From Diphasiastrum complanatum (lineage: Eukaryota > Streptophyta > Lycopodiopsida > Lycopodiales > Lycopodiaceae), in the NCBI GenBank assembly GCA_029204225.1, contig CM055100.1, positions 11,366,769 to 11,407,271 on the forward strand: a stretch of 40,503 bases of DNA, read 5' to 3'. Below are positions 1-11,031 of the stretch, piece after piece. Made by a program: the position numbers and the translations under genes. Each line of letters starts with the position of its first letter. The first letter of the stretch is position 1. The notes under the pieces were generated by a model. That model did no database searches. It saw only the letters and a list, made by a program, of their open reading frames with translations, and was not told the DNA's origin.

Positions 1-1038
1 CGGTTCTTATCTTCCCCAATGATTGTTTCTTTTCTAGTGATAGTAGATACACAGAGATGAATTTTGAATCATAAATATGACACAATATTATGGGGTCAAG
101 TGCACGGGCGAGGCTGTACAAGTCATTATAAAACTTTCGAAAAGAGAATATATAACACGTAAGAGGGTCATTGTCAGGTTGGCATAGTTTCTTAAATTTG
201 CATATTGTCATAGTTATGAATACTGGACTTAATTCCGAACACAACATTTCAAAGGCTTCATTCAACGAGATCTGTCTCCAAGTTTAGCTTCTACACTTTT
301 GAGACATTGATTTTCAAATTTATAAATTATGAGATATACAAACATAATGGCGGCAATTACTAACACTTCTTTGCTACACTAAATTCAAATTAGACAAAAA
401 AAAAATTACAAATATGTAAACTGTAGTACACCTATTTATCAGTTTTTGAGACACGTCTGCTTCAAGAGAGTCAGATTTCTGTCCTAAACAAGTTCCAATG
501 GACGGTAGGAGAAGTCTAAGAACCTTGGCAAATCCCTGTATCAATCAACTAAGCCAAATTTGTACAACGAATTTGTTTCTAAGCTATACCCTTGTAAAAG
601 CATTAAGTCACATTGTTGTTAGAACAAATTATGTTAACTTCAGTTTGACAAAGTTTTTTCAGATGTGGAATGAATACAAACATTTTACCATGACCAATCT
701 TTGACGATGTAGAATTCTGAACCATCATAAGTATCTCAAATAATCTAGTGTTTGCTGAATTATGGGCACTCGAAGGTGTACACTTTCATTGTTTTTTTGA
801 AGGATTTGTAATTGCCAAAAAACCTATTTTTATCATCTTTTTGCAGTATAGAGTGACCACCAAACATACTCCAAACTGTCGAGATGTATCCATTCAATCT
901 TTATCAAATCTGTGATCTAACATCCCATTCTGACCTAACTTCCCATTCTAATGTGTTAGCTTCAATCAAGAGATGGGGCTTAGTCCTACATGGATCATTC
1001 CTCCATGTATATTTATGCCTTACCTAGCAAAATTTGAC
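1..1038. other. gene-free AT-rich stretch
   Basis: I see no gene, RNA gene or recognisable transposon domain here. Open frames are short and have no family motifs. The composition is AT-rich with short A and T runs. Confidence 0.5.
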
Positions 1039-1720
1039 ACCCTTTGTATTGATGCATTTCTTTCATTGTCCATTAAAATGATATTTTTTCTTACCCTTCT
1101 ACTTGTTCATTAGCTCCTATTCCCCCAAAACATGTGATAAAACTTTTAAGGAGAATAAGAGTAACGAAGTGAGCTTTGACCTTTGATTGGTGCACATTTG
1201 TGCTATGTCCATGCTTGATTGAGTTACCGGACTACCCATTCATGAACCTAGACAAGAGTGACTTTGAGTGGAGAAAGGATGCTAATTCCTTGGCATCACC
1301 AAGATACAACTACCTCTTTTGTCTATTTGAGCTTTCATCTCTACATGCTTCAACATCATGTTTATAGTAGGATTGACTATGGAAACCCTTTGTATCCATG
1401 CATTACTTTTGTGATCTTCCATTCATTAAAAGGATACAATATTTTCCTTGACCTTGTACTTTTGTTGCACTATGAGTTGCTTGGCCTAGTTCATTAGCTC
1501 CTATTTTCCCAAAGTATGTGATAAAACTTGATCAAGGTTATGAGTAACTATACGAGTTATGACCTTTGATTGCTGAATATACTTGTGCTATGTCCATGCT
1601 TGATTTAGCTGTGGGGCTACTTGTAGATGAAGCTAGACAAGAGTGATTTTGAGGGGGAGAAAAATGCTTTATCCTTGGCATCTTAGCTATTAACTTAGTG
1701 ATAGTTTCCACTGGTACCTT
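1039..1720. repeat. diverged tandem duplication, two units of about 350-380 bp
   Basis: Unit 1 starts near 1039 and unit 2 near 1384. Both open with ACCCTTTGTAT followed by a GATGCATT/CCATGCATT stretch. They then share TTCATTAGCTCCTATT (1106 and 1490), a CATGTGATAAAACTT-like string, GACCTTTGATTG and TGTGCTATGTCCATGCTTGATT. Indels and many substitutions separate the copies, so the duplication is old. No coding potential is visible; the short open frames inside are not conserved between the units. Confidence 0.75.
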
Positions 1721-3417
1721 GAAGATTGCATCTTCATCTTTTGTCAAGGTAATGAACTTCTTGTGAAAACTTTGATTGGAGACCTCATGCTAACTGGGCT
1801 TTGGCCAACTTAGTGTGGGACTCCACTATCCTGTGAAGGATTTGAGATGTGATGCGGTCTTTCCTGAGAATGTTCATGTGGGGCTTGTATCCCCTATTTG
1901 GTGAATCACTTCTTAGAGTATTCTTCCAAAGTCACACAATCAATTCATTTGTTTTGGGCCAACATGGTGTCTATCTTGATTGTTAGCTCCAAATACCCTA
2001 TTATCTATTATTTGATATACTTATATCCTTCTCATATGATAGTAGTTGGTATTTGGACTGGTCAAGGCTAATTCTTTGGGTTGTAAATTTTTGACTAAGT
2101 AATATGTAACTCTTAGTGTTTGAATAGTGCATACTACATAATATCATATCCTACATCCTTGTTGTGGACCACCCTTGCTACCACTACTATCTCAAATACA
2201 TTGATTATACTCTCTTGGCCCATGTGATAGGTAAATAATTATCTCTTGTTTTGACAAATTTGATATAAAACCTAATGCACATACCTTGTAAGTTTAAAAT
2301 AGCTTCGATGTCACATGCCCTTGGGACAAATTTGCTAGTGGTACTCCATCCATTGTCACTTAGCTCTTCCTATCAAGGTGTGGATATGGTACACCGGTAC
2401 CCTTGCAGAAATTCTAGGTAAGCACACTCTATCCTCCTCTAGAAGAATTTTACTCTTAGATAATATGTAGTGTGTGCAAAGTTCCAAAGGGTACTTACTG
2501 CAAAACATCTATTACATATGAGTGTAGATCTAGTATCCAACTACATGACAAGTGTAAATCTTTATATATGCCCTTGTATGCAGCTTTTGAAAGGAATCTA
2601 GGTAACTTTCAGTCATATGCAACTCCATGGTACTTCTTTTTCAAGCTAACAAAGTAATTGGAGCATGACTATGGCTCTATTGAAAATATTTTCACGAATA
2701 ATCAAATGGTGTAATAGTTATATTGTTGAGTCATCAAGAAAGCATCATGGGAAGCTACACCTGTACATAAACGATCTTATCTAAAAGCCTATGGAACATT
2801 AATAAAATTCCATTGACATTCAGACTATCCCATGCTACTCCTAAAGAGAACTAGCTTTACTCATAGCAACTTACATACCATTTCATAATAGCTTTATTGA
2901 GATTATAGTGATGCTATCTATAAGGAATAGCATATGTAGCTCCCACTTACAAAGCACAAAAAGGACTAATAGGGGCATCAAACCACCTGGTCAACTAGAA
3001 ACTAGAGACACCTCTAAGCCACATTGTGTGAAGCTGACGAGGAGGAAAAGATAGTAACCAAAAACCAAAAGCTCAATATGGAGGAGGGCAACTTCCTACA
3101 TGTCCTATATAGGCCATGGATTGCCTATGCATCTATTCACATAACTACATTGAATACCAAACATAACTACAGTTACTATGATACTCCTCGTCATGCATAT
3201 AGCAATCAAACACCATGTATTACTCCACATGTCACTATTGGAGTGCACGGGCCCTCTCAAGGTTATTTATAAAAAATATGTCCTTGAATGGATGAGACAC
3301 AACCAGTAATCTTGAAAAATGGAGGTCTCATGTCCATGATTAGAAGTATTCTAAATCCTTGATAATTGGACAAGATGGAGCACTATCATAGACCAAAGAA
3401 GTAGTCCTACTTATCTA
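1721..3417. other. gene-free stretch, no feature recognised
   Basis: No frame here carries a domain I recognise. The region could contain the missing left part of the adjacent copia 5' LTR, but the 3' LTR sequence aligns only with the last 73 bp of this side. Confidence 0.45.
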
Positions 3418-3490
3418 TGTTGATGCAATTATGACTATAGTTTGCTTTTGTCTTTAATCTATTATTCAATTTGTTACAAACAACCTCTCA
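3418..3490 (+). repeat. 5' LTR tail of copia copy I
   Basis: This segment begins TGTTGATG and ends in CTCTCA. It aligns with 7719-7792, sharing TGTTGATG, TATGA, CAGTTTG/TAGTTTG, TCTTTAATCT, CATTCAAT/TATTCAAT and a final AACCTYTCA. Sequence to its left no longer resembles the 3' LTR. Confidence 0.6.
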
Positions 3491-3677
3491 TTGGTTATCG
3501 GCCCATGCAAATAGAACAAACTTGAAGAGAAGGTTATACTTTTGTCCATATTCATTTTCATTTCTTATGCAAGCTACCTCATGTTTCCCATGATCATAAA
3601 TCAAGAAAACATCTTGAAACAAATCTAGGTGAAAGATGGCATTGAAAGGATTGAGAAAATCTAGAATGATCTATCGA

Positions 3678-4380
3678 CTTAAGGGAGGCAACTATGACTC
3701 ATGGAACTTGAAGATGAAGATACTCTAAAGGGGAATGGTTGGTTGAACAACAACAAAGTTGATTGAACTTGATTAAGAGGGTCAAGCTAGAAGTGCCATA
3801 CAAATAGAAGCACTGCCTAGCAAGGAGTGAAAAGTGCACATGTTAATCTGCATGTCACTTGGCAACATGGCCAATTCCGAATTGAGGGACAAGGACACAA
3901 CCAAGGAAATATGAGATACTACAACGCGATAGGATTCTCTAGCATCCTCCTATTTTTGTGGCAACTACAGAGCATCAAGATGGTGGAAGGAGAGTCCATG
4001 GGAGAACACATCGAGAGGATCAAAAGCATTAGACAATAACAACTTGATGGTGTAGAGGAAGTAATGCAAAAATAACATATAATATTGATACTCCTCTACA
4101 TGCACACTTTGATCTATTCCACATTTCTCGATTGGAGTCCTTGGCCCTCAACAGGCGACAGTAGAATGCAAAATATACATGTCAAGGATTATTTTGAATC
4201 CTCAATACAAGACAAGGATGTAGTAATGAACCTCAAAGCTAGAAAGAAAACACAAGGGACAGATAGTTGAAAAGATTACAAGAAAAAGAACTTGTTGGAT
4301 AGAGAAGAAAGAATGTCTTTGTATTACAATGGGCCATGAAACTTTTTGCATGAATATTCCAAGAAGAAGGACGTGAATAA
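3678..4380 (+). pseudogene. copia gag remnant with zinc-knuckle relic
   Basis: Translation from 3678 reads LKGGNYDSWNLKMKIL then a stop, matching the conserved start of copia gag (a GxNYxxW motif followed by K-rich helix residues). Near 4318-4380 the frame reads YYNGP, stop, NFLHEYSKKKD, which fits a decayed CCHC zinc knuckle in which the cysteines have been lost. Gag is the capsid/nucleocapsid protein that packages element RNA. Several stops lie between these anchors. Confidence 0.7.
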
Positions 4381-4558
4381 AAGAAGTATAGAGCAAGCCA
4401 ACATTGTGGTGACAAGGTAGACACATTATCATAATGGCCAATTAGTAGGATGTTGCGGCAAGAGAATCAAATATCAACTCGAACATATTTTCATTAAGGG
4501 TAAGTTTAGAAATAGTAGCAGTCCTGCCAGATCCTTGAGAACAAAGCTGCATTGATGA

Positions 4559-5710
4559 CCCATATTGGTACCTAGATTATGATGCAACATCATGGGAGAC
4601 AAACAAAAAGTAGATGTAATGGGAGACAAACAAAAAGTAGATGCAATGGGAATGTGATTTGTATCATTATGTTTTGCTCAAGAGAGGATCATGATGCTCA
4701 AAGACGTTTTACAAGCACCACAAACATGGTAAAATATTTTCTATAAGTAGCCTCCTTAATTGACATGGGGCTAGTAGACATAGTCTTTTAGAGGGATGCA
4801 TGCATCACTTACAGATGATAGCCTCTACAAATTGGCCTACAAGTCAAAGGTCTTTATCAGAGAAACGCTCATGGCTTGTCTCATTGTTAACTCTAGCAAG
4901 ACAAACAACGTCTAGCATAGGAGGTCAGAACACCTCAAAGGTACGAACCTACAAAGACTTGTGAAGGATGAGCTCATAGGATTCGACAAGTCCACTAATG
5001 CTTGCATCCATGAAAAGCAACACAAGGAGCTATTTCCAAAAGTAGTGAAGATACCAACTAACTTGAGCTGATCCATACCAACCTCTATGGACCCTTGAAA
5101 GTTGCGTTAGTTAGTGGATCTAATTAATGACTATATTAGAGGATCATGATCTGATTGCTTAAACATAATAGGCAAATATTGGAAATTGTCAAAGTATTCA
5201 AGCACATGGTTGAAAATGAGAAGATCAAAAGGATCAATAGTGACAATGATAGAGAATACATAAAAACAATATATTTGTCAGGTTCTATGTAGATCAAGGT
5301 ATTGAAAGAAATGCATATGAACCATCATGGACATGGTCAGGTGCATGTTGCACAAACGAGACAAGCATAAGTCTTTATGAGAAGAAGTGTCCTCAAAGAT
5401 AGCCTACACTATCAGCTACTCTCCAACCAAATCTATGGATGGAAAAATGCCATAAAAGCTATGGCATGGAAGGAAACCCAACATAGATGACCTTCATGAT
5501 TTATTATGCATCACATACATTCATATATCCAAGGGAAAGAAAAAAGGAAGAAGTTGGATTCCTAAGGGATCAAATGCATTTTTGTGGATTATCATGACTA
5601 AATGAAAGGGTACAAACTCTACAACCTTTCCACTAAAATGTTCATTATGGCTAGGGACAAGGTCTTTGATGAAGATCTCAAGGCTGACTTAACTAATTTA
5701 GAAGACAAAT
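4559..5710 (+). pseudogene. copia protease and integrase remnant
   Basis: At 4559-4600 the frame reads PYWYLDYDATSW, a decayed WxLDSGA aspartic-protease site in which DSG has become DYD. At about 4912-5045 a pre-integrase zinc-finger relic reads HRRSEHLKGTNLQRL and continues to a CxxxKQ-like stretch. The integrase core follows (LIHTNLYGPLK near 5070) with a late conserved block KLWHGRKPNIDDLHDL near 5455-5505. Stops and frameshifts occur throughout. A 28-bp exact tandem duplication sits at 4592-4647, right after the protease motif. Confidence 0.75.
4592..4647. repeat. 28-bp tandem duplication
   Basis: Two adjacent copies of a 28-bp unit beginning TGGGAGACAAACAAAAAGTA (4592 and 4620) differ at one position. 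They lie in the decayed copia protease and change its frame. Confidence 0.85.
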
Positions 5711-6087
5711 AATTGAAGGGTGCAAGCACCAACTGTCATAGTCAGGGATCAACCCACTACAATATTAGGCAATGAAGAAGTCACTTAAAGAACAAGAGAG
5801 CATGGAGGTGAATTCCACAAAAGGTGAGTAATGGCAAGTGGAATATGTAGAAAGGAAAATTTTCTAGCCAGTAGAAGATGATACAGTTGGTTGATGGACC
5901 ATGATGGGACAAGAAGGTTAAAAAAGAGAAAGGAAGGTGCCCAAAATATATGATGACATGGTTGAAACCCAAAGGTGTGTTGATTGGAGCATGTGGCAAC
6001 AAATGATGGTTGACAAGATCAATCTAGAAAAGCGATGCAATGCATGGAATCTAGTATTGTTGCTATGGGGAAGAAAGGCCACTAGGG

Positions 6088-6600
6088 TAAATGGGTGATC
6101 AAAATAAAACTTGATGCATATGGAAATATAGATAGATACGAGGCCAAGATCATGGCAAAAATGCATGTTCAAATAGAGAGTATAGATTTGGAATAAACAT
6201 TTGCACCAATAGCAAGGAAAGGATCCATCTAAATCCTACTAACCTCGGCAATATTCCATGACATGCAAGTGTACCAATTAGACATCAAAACTACATTTTT
6301 AAGTGGGTAGCATCAGGGATTCAAACAAAGGTCAGACATGTCTACAAGCTGAGGAAAGTGCTTCAGAAGCTCAAGCAAGCATCTCATGTACGGTATGAGA
6401 AAATAGATGTCTATGTCAAAAGTAGAGGATTCCAGTTATGCAACGTAGACAATAACATATTCTTCATGAGATCGAGCCCCCAGATTACAGTCATGTCCAT
6501 TTATGTGGATGACAATATAATTATTGAAAACAATTTGATGGATTTGAAGCAAGTGCAAGGGTGAACTAAAATTGAAATTCAACATGAAAGACATGGGCAA
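6088..6600 (+). pseudogene. copia reverse transcriptase remnant, YVDD retained
   Basis: The first frame reads IKIKLDAYGNIDRYEAK, then FAPIARKGSI and VYQLDIKTTFLSG, the three classic N-terminal copia RT blocks. A second frame at 6358-6564 carries MSIYVDDNIIIENN, so the catalytic YVDD box (codons 6502-6513) is intact. About 60 residues around the loop between these blocks are deleted or scrambled, and stops split the frame. It copies RNA into DNA in intact elements; this one cannot. Confidence 0.85.
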
Positions 6601-6621
6601 CATGCAGTACTATGTAGCGAT

Positions 6622-6660
6622 GAGAGGAAAAGCATGGAGACAGAGAGGAAAAGCATGTGA
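6622..6660. repeat. short tandem duplication in copia copy I
   Basis: GAGAGGAAAAGCATG occurs twice, about 20 bp apart, near the end of the RT remnant. Confidence 0.6.
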
Positions 6661-7089
6661 TTGAGCCAAGAAAGATACATCACAACCATGTCTAAGAGAG
6701 ATGGTATGGAGGATTCAATTAGGACACCCCTTGAGCCTAGAATCCAACTTAGCATATATATGTCACCAAAGTCACCTATAACATTTGGAGATGCAATGAT
6801 ATCCTTACATGAACCATGATATAGGATTGTTAATGTACAACAAGGTGTGCATGAGATTGGATGTTCTTCCTGCTATGGAAAAACTAAATTGCTTTATGGT
6901 TAATCTAGGACTTGAGCATTGGCAAGCAGCCACAAGGGTGATGACATACCTCAAGAGAACATTAAAGCATTTTCAGGCTCTGAAGGCCTTGCAACGGAAT
7001 TGCTAGCATTGTAGACTTGAACTAGGGGAAGGAGATACATATGACATGAGGATATCAACTTGCAAATTCATATACTCCATGTTAGATGA

Positions 7090-7449
7090 GTAATGTAGCA
7101 GTCAACTAGAAGCAGAAGTTGGTAACACTTTCCTGCATTGAAGCAAAGCTAATAGGACTTTATGGAGGAGTTGAGAAATACTTGCGGATTAACAACTTTT
7201 GTAAATATTTAAGGATAACCACTGAAGGCATGAGCATATACAATGACAATTAGGAATGTGCTTTCTTCTACAGGAACATGGATTAGCAAGCACATCAACA
7301 TTGAGCAACACTTTGTCAAAGACCTAGTACAAAGTGGGAAGATCCTTCAATATTGCACAAGAAGAGAAATGCTAGCTAATGTCATGACCAAAGTATTACC
7401 CAAGAATAGGTTTATTTCCTTCAGACATGCAAGGTTTAAAAAGCTTTAG
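7090..7449 (+). pseudogene. copia RNase H and C-terminal remnant
   Basis: Around 7110-7190 the frame reads KQKLVTLSCIEAKLIGLYGG, matching the copia block K(Q)xxVxLSxxEAEY. The 7243-7449 frame reads SKHINIEQHFVKDLVQSGKI and then TRREMLANVMTKVLPKNRF, the standard C-terminal copia signature (KHIDIRxHFVRE, then LADxLTKxLP). Stops separate the two blocks. The polypurine tract and 3' LTR follow directly. Confidence 0.85.
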
Positions 7450-7480
7450 TGCGGCAGCTGGCTGGAATTGAGGAAGGAAT

Positions 7481-7792
7481 TGTTGGTGCCCAGGCATCAT
7501 GCTTCCATTTATCAATTCAAGCATGTTAATTAGGAATGTAAGCTTAGACCGCTTTTCTTGATATGAATGTGACCATCAATTAGAACATGTAATGGCTATT
7601 TTGTCATGGAGGCACACCACTTGTTTTGGGATTTTGACATTGTGAACATATGTAATGTCATCTTCGATATCTAGATGTACCATTTTGCTGTCAGCTTTTC
7701 ACTAAACTTTCTAATTTGTGTTGATGAGAATATGATTGCAGTTTGTTGGTCTTCTTTAATCTGCCATTCAATCTGCGGCAAATAACCTTTCA
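7481..7792 (+). repeat. 3' LTR of copia copy I, with polypurine tract
   Basis: The purine-rich string GAATTGAGGAAGGAAT (7465-7480) immediately precedes TGTTGGTGCC, a typical copia LTR start. The right end is set by alignment with the 5' LTR tail and ends in CA at 7791-7792. That gives an LTR of about 312 bp. Only the last 74 bp match the left side, so the left boundary rests on the TGTTGG start and the tract. Confidence 0.65.
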
Positions 7793-8363
7793 ATCAGTAC
7801 AACTAATAGGCTGCAGAAGCCATAAAGGAGGACCCGCATTTTCAAAAAACGAAACGAGCTTTTTATAAGAATGAATGTAGCCAATTACATCGTTAAAGTA
7901 TCTCATACCACATAGAAGAACTGCTAGATACAATAACCAAAGAAAATCTGCGTTGCTAGCAGCTACCAGCTGTCGACTTGAATTGCATCTGCACATTCAT
8001 ACTTTCTCATCCAGCTCTAACCAATCCATAAGATCTCAGACCTTGGAGTCTAGATTCTAGCGGTGACCGAGAGAACTTTTGTCCAACACAGGAAACATGG
8101 TGATGAAACATAGCGATGAACGTTTGAATGCTGGAAGTCACTAAAAAGTTTCGAAAACTTTATTAAGAGAACATTTGGATTTTTGTGAATCGGTTCTGCT
8201 ACTGCTAGGATATAGTTTCAAAAATCTCTAGAGCTAACTAACAATTTTGAGGTGAGATACAGAATCGATAATAAAGACAAGACAGAGAGAACGTATTTCT
8301 AACATACTGCTTTTATCGTTGCCGTTTTCTTCCATGCATCTAGAAAAGATCTCAAGAGAACAT
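7793..8363. other. spacer between copia copy I and the RING gene
   Basis: No gene is visible. On the minus strand this is downstream of the RING gene and could hold its 3' UTR or a 3' UTR intron (see the candidate donor near 8365). I cannot point to a polyadenylation site. Confidence 0.4.
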
Positions 8364-8368
8364 ACCTG
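8364..8368 (-). other. candidate 5' splice site in the RING gene 3' UTR
   Basis: On the minus strand the sequence reads AGCAG|GTATGT, a good plant donor, 29 nt after the stop codon of the RING gene. It could start a 3' UTR intron. An exon junction this close to the stop would not be expected to trigger nonsense-mediated decay. It may also be chance. Confidence 0.3.
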
Positions 8369-8394
8369 CTAAATATGCATCAGGAATGCTAATG

Positions 8395-10332
8395 CTATCT
8401 CCATTTTCCTCGTTTAGCCAACGAGGTGTCCTCCAAGTTTCTCCCTTCAAAGACCTCCTCAACGATGTATATAGACTCAGATTTAAGTTTACCTAGTGGT
8501 ATACTCGGAAGAGATATATTCTCGGATTCGAATGGACATACGTAATTATCCTCCGGAAACGAATTTTCTGAGCCTTCAACGCTAATTTCTTCGAATAGTG
8601 AATCTGATAACGCCCACAAATCAGCTTTGCCAGCTCGCTTTTTTTCACAGTGAGTCGAGCTGCGTATCAATCGTTGCATCCTACTCAGTTTTCCAGGAAG
8701 CCACTCTGCTGCTTGTAGAGGTTGCACTGCCAACTGCTGAATGGCATCTTCTCTTTCCTGCAAGAGACTTTCAGCAAGGTACGTTAGGTTAACATTATCT
8801 TCAGGTGAGCCCCGCCAATTTTCGACATCAATATCATCTCTTGGTATGATGATCTCGTGACTGTTTTTCAAGATATGCATACTTGCCCAACAAAAATCCT
8901 CAATGACACTCATTGTATCCTCCCACTCCACTGAAAGTTTGTATGCAGTTTCCATCATCTCTTCCTCTGGAGTGCCCATAATGCGATCCACCATCCCGTC
9001 GTTTGCTATATTCAAAAGAGAATCCATGTCAAGCACTTGCTGAATTAAAGAACCTTTTTCATGTAAATTATTCAAGTTCACATCCTCACATGCACTTTCC
9101 TTAGTCGCACTTAGATCTTCGAGGAATAAAGTATTACTCGTGGCAACAATTATATCCGGGACGTCAATTGAACTGCTCAAAACCTCCTCGCGTGTAATAT
9201 ATGATTCTAAGCTCCCGGTCTTATCAACTTCAGCAGCTGAACAATGATCGGCTTTTTTTGATGTTTCTTGACATCTCGAATGTTGTATGTCGACTTTATG
9301 ATCATTTTTTATAGTGTCTTTAGATAGTGCATTTGCACCTTTGCCAAATTGTACTTCCATGCGAGCTCGAGAAATTTTACGTGTGACGTCTGAGGATACT
9401 CTAGTTCTTGTTTGCTGCAACGACTTTGACTTACTTTCCCTGACATGTCCACTTCCCCTGACTGATTGTTTGTCTGTTCGTAGCATTCCTTGAAGCCTAG
9501 CAACAGTCATTGTGTTTTGCCGTCCATGGAGAGCCGTGAGATTATTTCTAGTTAAAGGACATTTGCATACCGGGCAATTCTTGTTCGGAGAATCATTATG
9601 AAGCCAGCAACAAAGACAGGGCCAGCAGAAGAGATGCCCACAAAATGTTACGACTCGAGCCTCATTTGGCTTGTACGAGCAGACATTACATTTAGGGCTT
9701 GCACCAAGGCTCGTCATTTTCCCGGTTTTGGATTTTCCACAATTACCGTCTTTTACATTGCTTATCTCATGCGAGATACGTGAATGATGATGGTACGTAT
9801 GTTTATCATCTTTACTTTCAGCGGTTGCATCCTTTATACGTTCCGTATATTTCCCTGGGTTTACGAAATGTGTATTGTTGTTCAGCTGCTCTTCGGGTCT
9901 AAACCCATATGGTGTATTGCGCTTACCATGGTTCATACCATCAAAACGGAGAGGTTTATTCTCATATTGTATTGTTGGGTTACTTGAAAGACAAGAATAA
10001 GCCTCCTGGGAATATCCTGGCGTGCGTAGGAAGAACCTAGGTTCTATCAGTGTATGGTCGCGCGAGAAATTGTTGAGAATTGTTGGAGCTGGATAACAAA
10101 CGTTTGTTTCCGTTGGCGTTACTCCTGGCGTTTGGACATTCCACTGAAGTACTGGCTGCTGCACAGCTATACGATTTTCAAGTTTATTATCAAACTGAGG
10201 CAACTTGTCTCCAAGTAAATTTGCAGACATTCCATATGGAGTCTTCAGAAAACGTTGGAAAGCCTGGTCGAACGACTCGTCCTTGTGAATTTGTACACCG
10301 TCTACTTCTTCAGAGGTGAAACGAGCAACCAT
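8395..10332 (-). CDS. RING-HC (C3HC4) protein, RMA/RNF5-like RING, probable E3 ubiquitin ligase
   Basis: The open frame runs to 10374 but begins there at GTG. I take the first ATG at 10332, which has a purine at -3 and G at +4, giving 645 residues in one exon. The RING (plus-strand span 9565-9690) is C-x2-C-x12-C-x-H-x2-C-x2-C-x13-C-x2-C, with CGHLFCWPC and CPVCKCPL followed by LHGRQ. This resembles the RING of plant RMA ligases and their longer relatives such as MUSE1/2 (RNF5/RNF185 type), which ubiquitinate substrates with an E2. RMA proteins are short with a C-terminal membrane anchor; here I see about 210 residues before and 375 after the RING and no hydrophobic segment. The motif TPYG occurs twice in the N-terminal part. 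The C-terminal third is acidic and probably helical. A frame this long without stops amid dead transposons implies selection. Family confident; substrate and location unknown. An upstream exon is possible. Confidence 0.85.
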   Translation of the reverse strand: MVARFTSEEVDGVQIHKDESFDQAFQRFLKTPYGMSANLLGDKLPQFDNKLENRIAVQQPVLQWNVQTPGVTPTETNVCYPAPTILNNFSRDHTLIEPRFFLRTPGYSQEAYSCLSSNPTIQYENKPLRFDGMNHGKRNTPYGFRPEEQLNNNTHFVNPGKYTERIKDATAESKDDKHTYHHHSRISHEISNVKDGNCGKSKTGKMTSLGASPKCNVCSYKPNEARVVTFCGHLFCWPCLCCWLHNDSPNKNCPVCKCPLTRNNLTALHGRQNTMTVARLQGMLRTDKQSVRGSGHVRESKSKSLQQTRTRVSSDVTRKISRARMEVQFGKGANALSKDTIKNDHKVDIQHSRCQETSKKADHCSAAEVDKTGSLESYITREEVLSSSIDVPDIIVATSNTLFLEDLSATKESACEDVNLNNLHEKGSLIQQVLDMDSLLNIANDGMVDRIMGTPEEEMMETAYKLSVEWEDTMSVIEDFCWASMHILKNSHEIIIPRDDIDVENWRGSPEDNVNLTYLAESLLQEREDAIQQLAVQPLQAAEWLPGKLSRMQRLIRSSTHCEKKRAGKADLWALSDSLFEEISVEGSENSFPEDNYVCPFESENISLPSIPLGKLKSESIYIVEEVFEGRNLEDTSLAKRGKWR

Positions 10333-10374
10333 CTCTGTGAGCCTCACAGTTTTCAGCTGTTTTCTGTTTCTCAC

Positions 10375-10953
10375 TAAAGCGAAGACTAAAAAAATAGACT
10401 ATTTTCGAACATTCCACCAATATTTTATTCTAGGGCAGGCATACCACTACCAAAGAACGTTTCTGATACAACAGAAATATGATTGCAACAGTAAGAGCAC
10501 AAAAAAGGTACTAGACTAAGTAATTTCTCTTCGTTGAGCAAAACTCCATGTTTCCGAAATTGTAACCATGCCGCCAGGACTCTTCAAAGATAGCAGCAAT
10601 GCAATCAATTTTTGGATCAGAGATTGCAAGATCATAGAAGTGAGAAGATTGCATACCGCAAGATAAACGTTTGTCATCGAACTTCTAGCATTTGCTTGCA
10701 GGACAGCAGCATGGGGACTCGGGAGCAACGATTCTGCAGTGATTCTGCAAATTACTGTAAGATCAAATCTTTTATACTTTTAAAACAGGGTAGCAGACCC
10801 TCCTACTGTTTGTGATTGGTGAGCGTCTACGATGTACCGAAGCAATCCTACTGACAGATTATATGGATGTGGAAGTTCAATGTGCCCACCGTTCCCTTCC
10901 TGATTGCAATCTTCTTGAGAATCTGACTTCTCCACTAGCGCTACTGACTCGCT

Positions 10954-10955
<2 letters not shown>
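10375..10955. other. upstream region of the RING gene
   Basis: Reading the minus strand, the frame stays open above the ATG to a TAG near 10400 without another ATG. Pyrimidine-rich strings ending in TTTTTTTAG and CTTCGCTTTAG lie just upstream and could be 3' splice sites, so this may hold an intron and 5' exon or simply the 5' UTR and promoter. I see no clear TATA box. Open frames on both strands here have no recognised motif. Confidence 0.35.

Positions 10956-11029
<74 letters not shown>
10956..11029 (+). repeat. (CT)37 microsatellite
   Basis: An uninterrupted CT dinucleotide run of about 74 bp, ending at TTGACATTG. It lies about 600 bp upstream of the RING gene and reads as GA on that gene's strand. 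Confidence 0.98.

Positions 11030-11031
<2 letters not shown>

Larger units (their letters stand above)
3418..7792 (+). mobile_element. degenerate Ty1/copia LTR retrotransposon (copy I)
   Basis: The order gag, zinc knuckle, protease, integrase, reverse transcriptase, RNase H, polypurine tract and 3' LTR is preserved along the plus strand, which is the Ty1/copia order with integrase before reverse transcriptase. Every domain is broken by stops and frameshifts, so the copy is dead. The 5' LTR is recognisable only by its last 73 bp (3418-3490), which match the end of the 3' LTR (7719-7792). A degenerate primer-binding-like string (TGGTTATCGGCCC at 3492) follows the 5' LTR end. Confidence 0.85.

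Noticed and set aside
10332-10374. GTG at 10374 as the start of the RING gene
   Set aside because: Plant nuclear genes start at ATG; the first in-frame ATG at 10332 has a good context.
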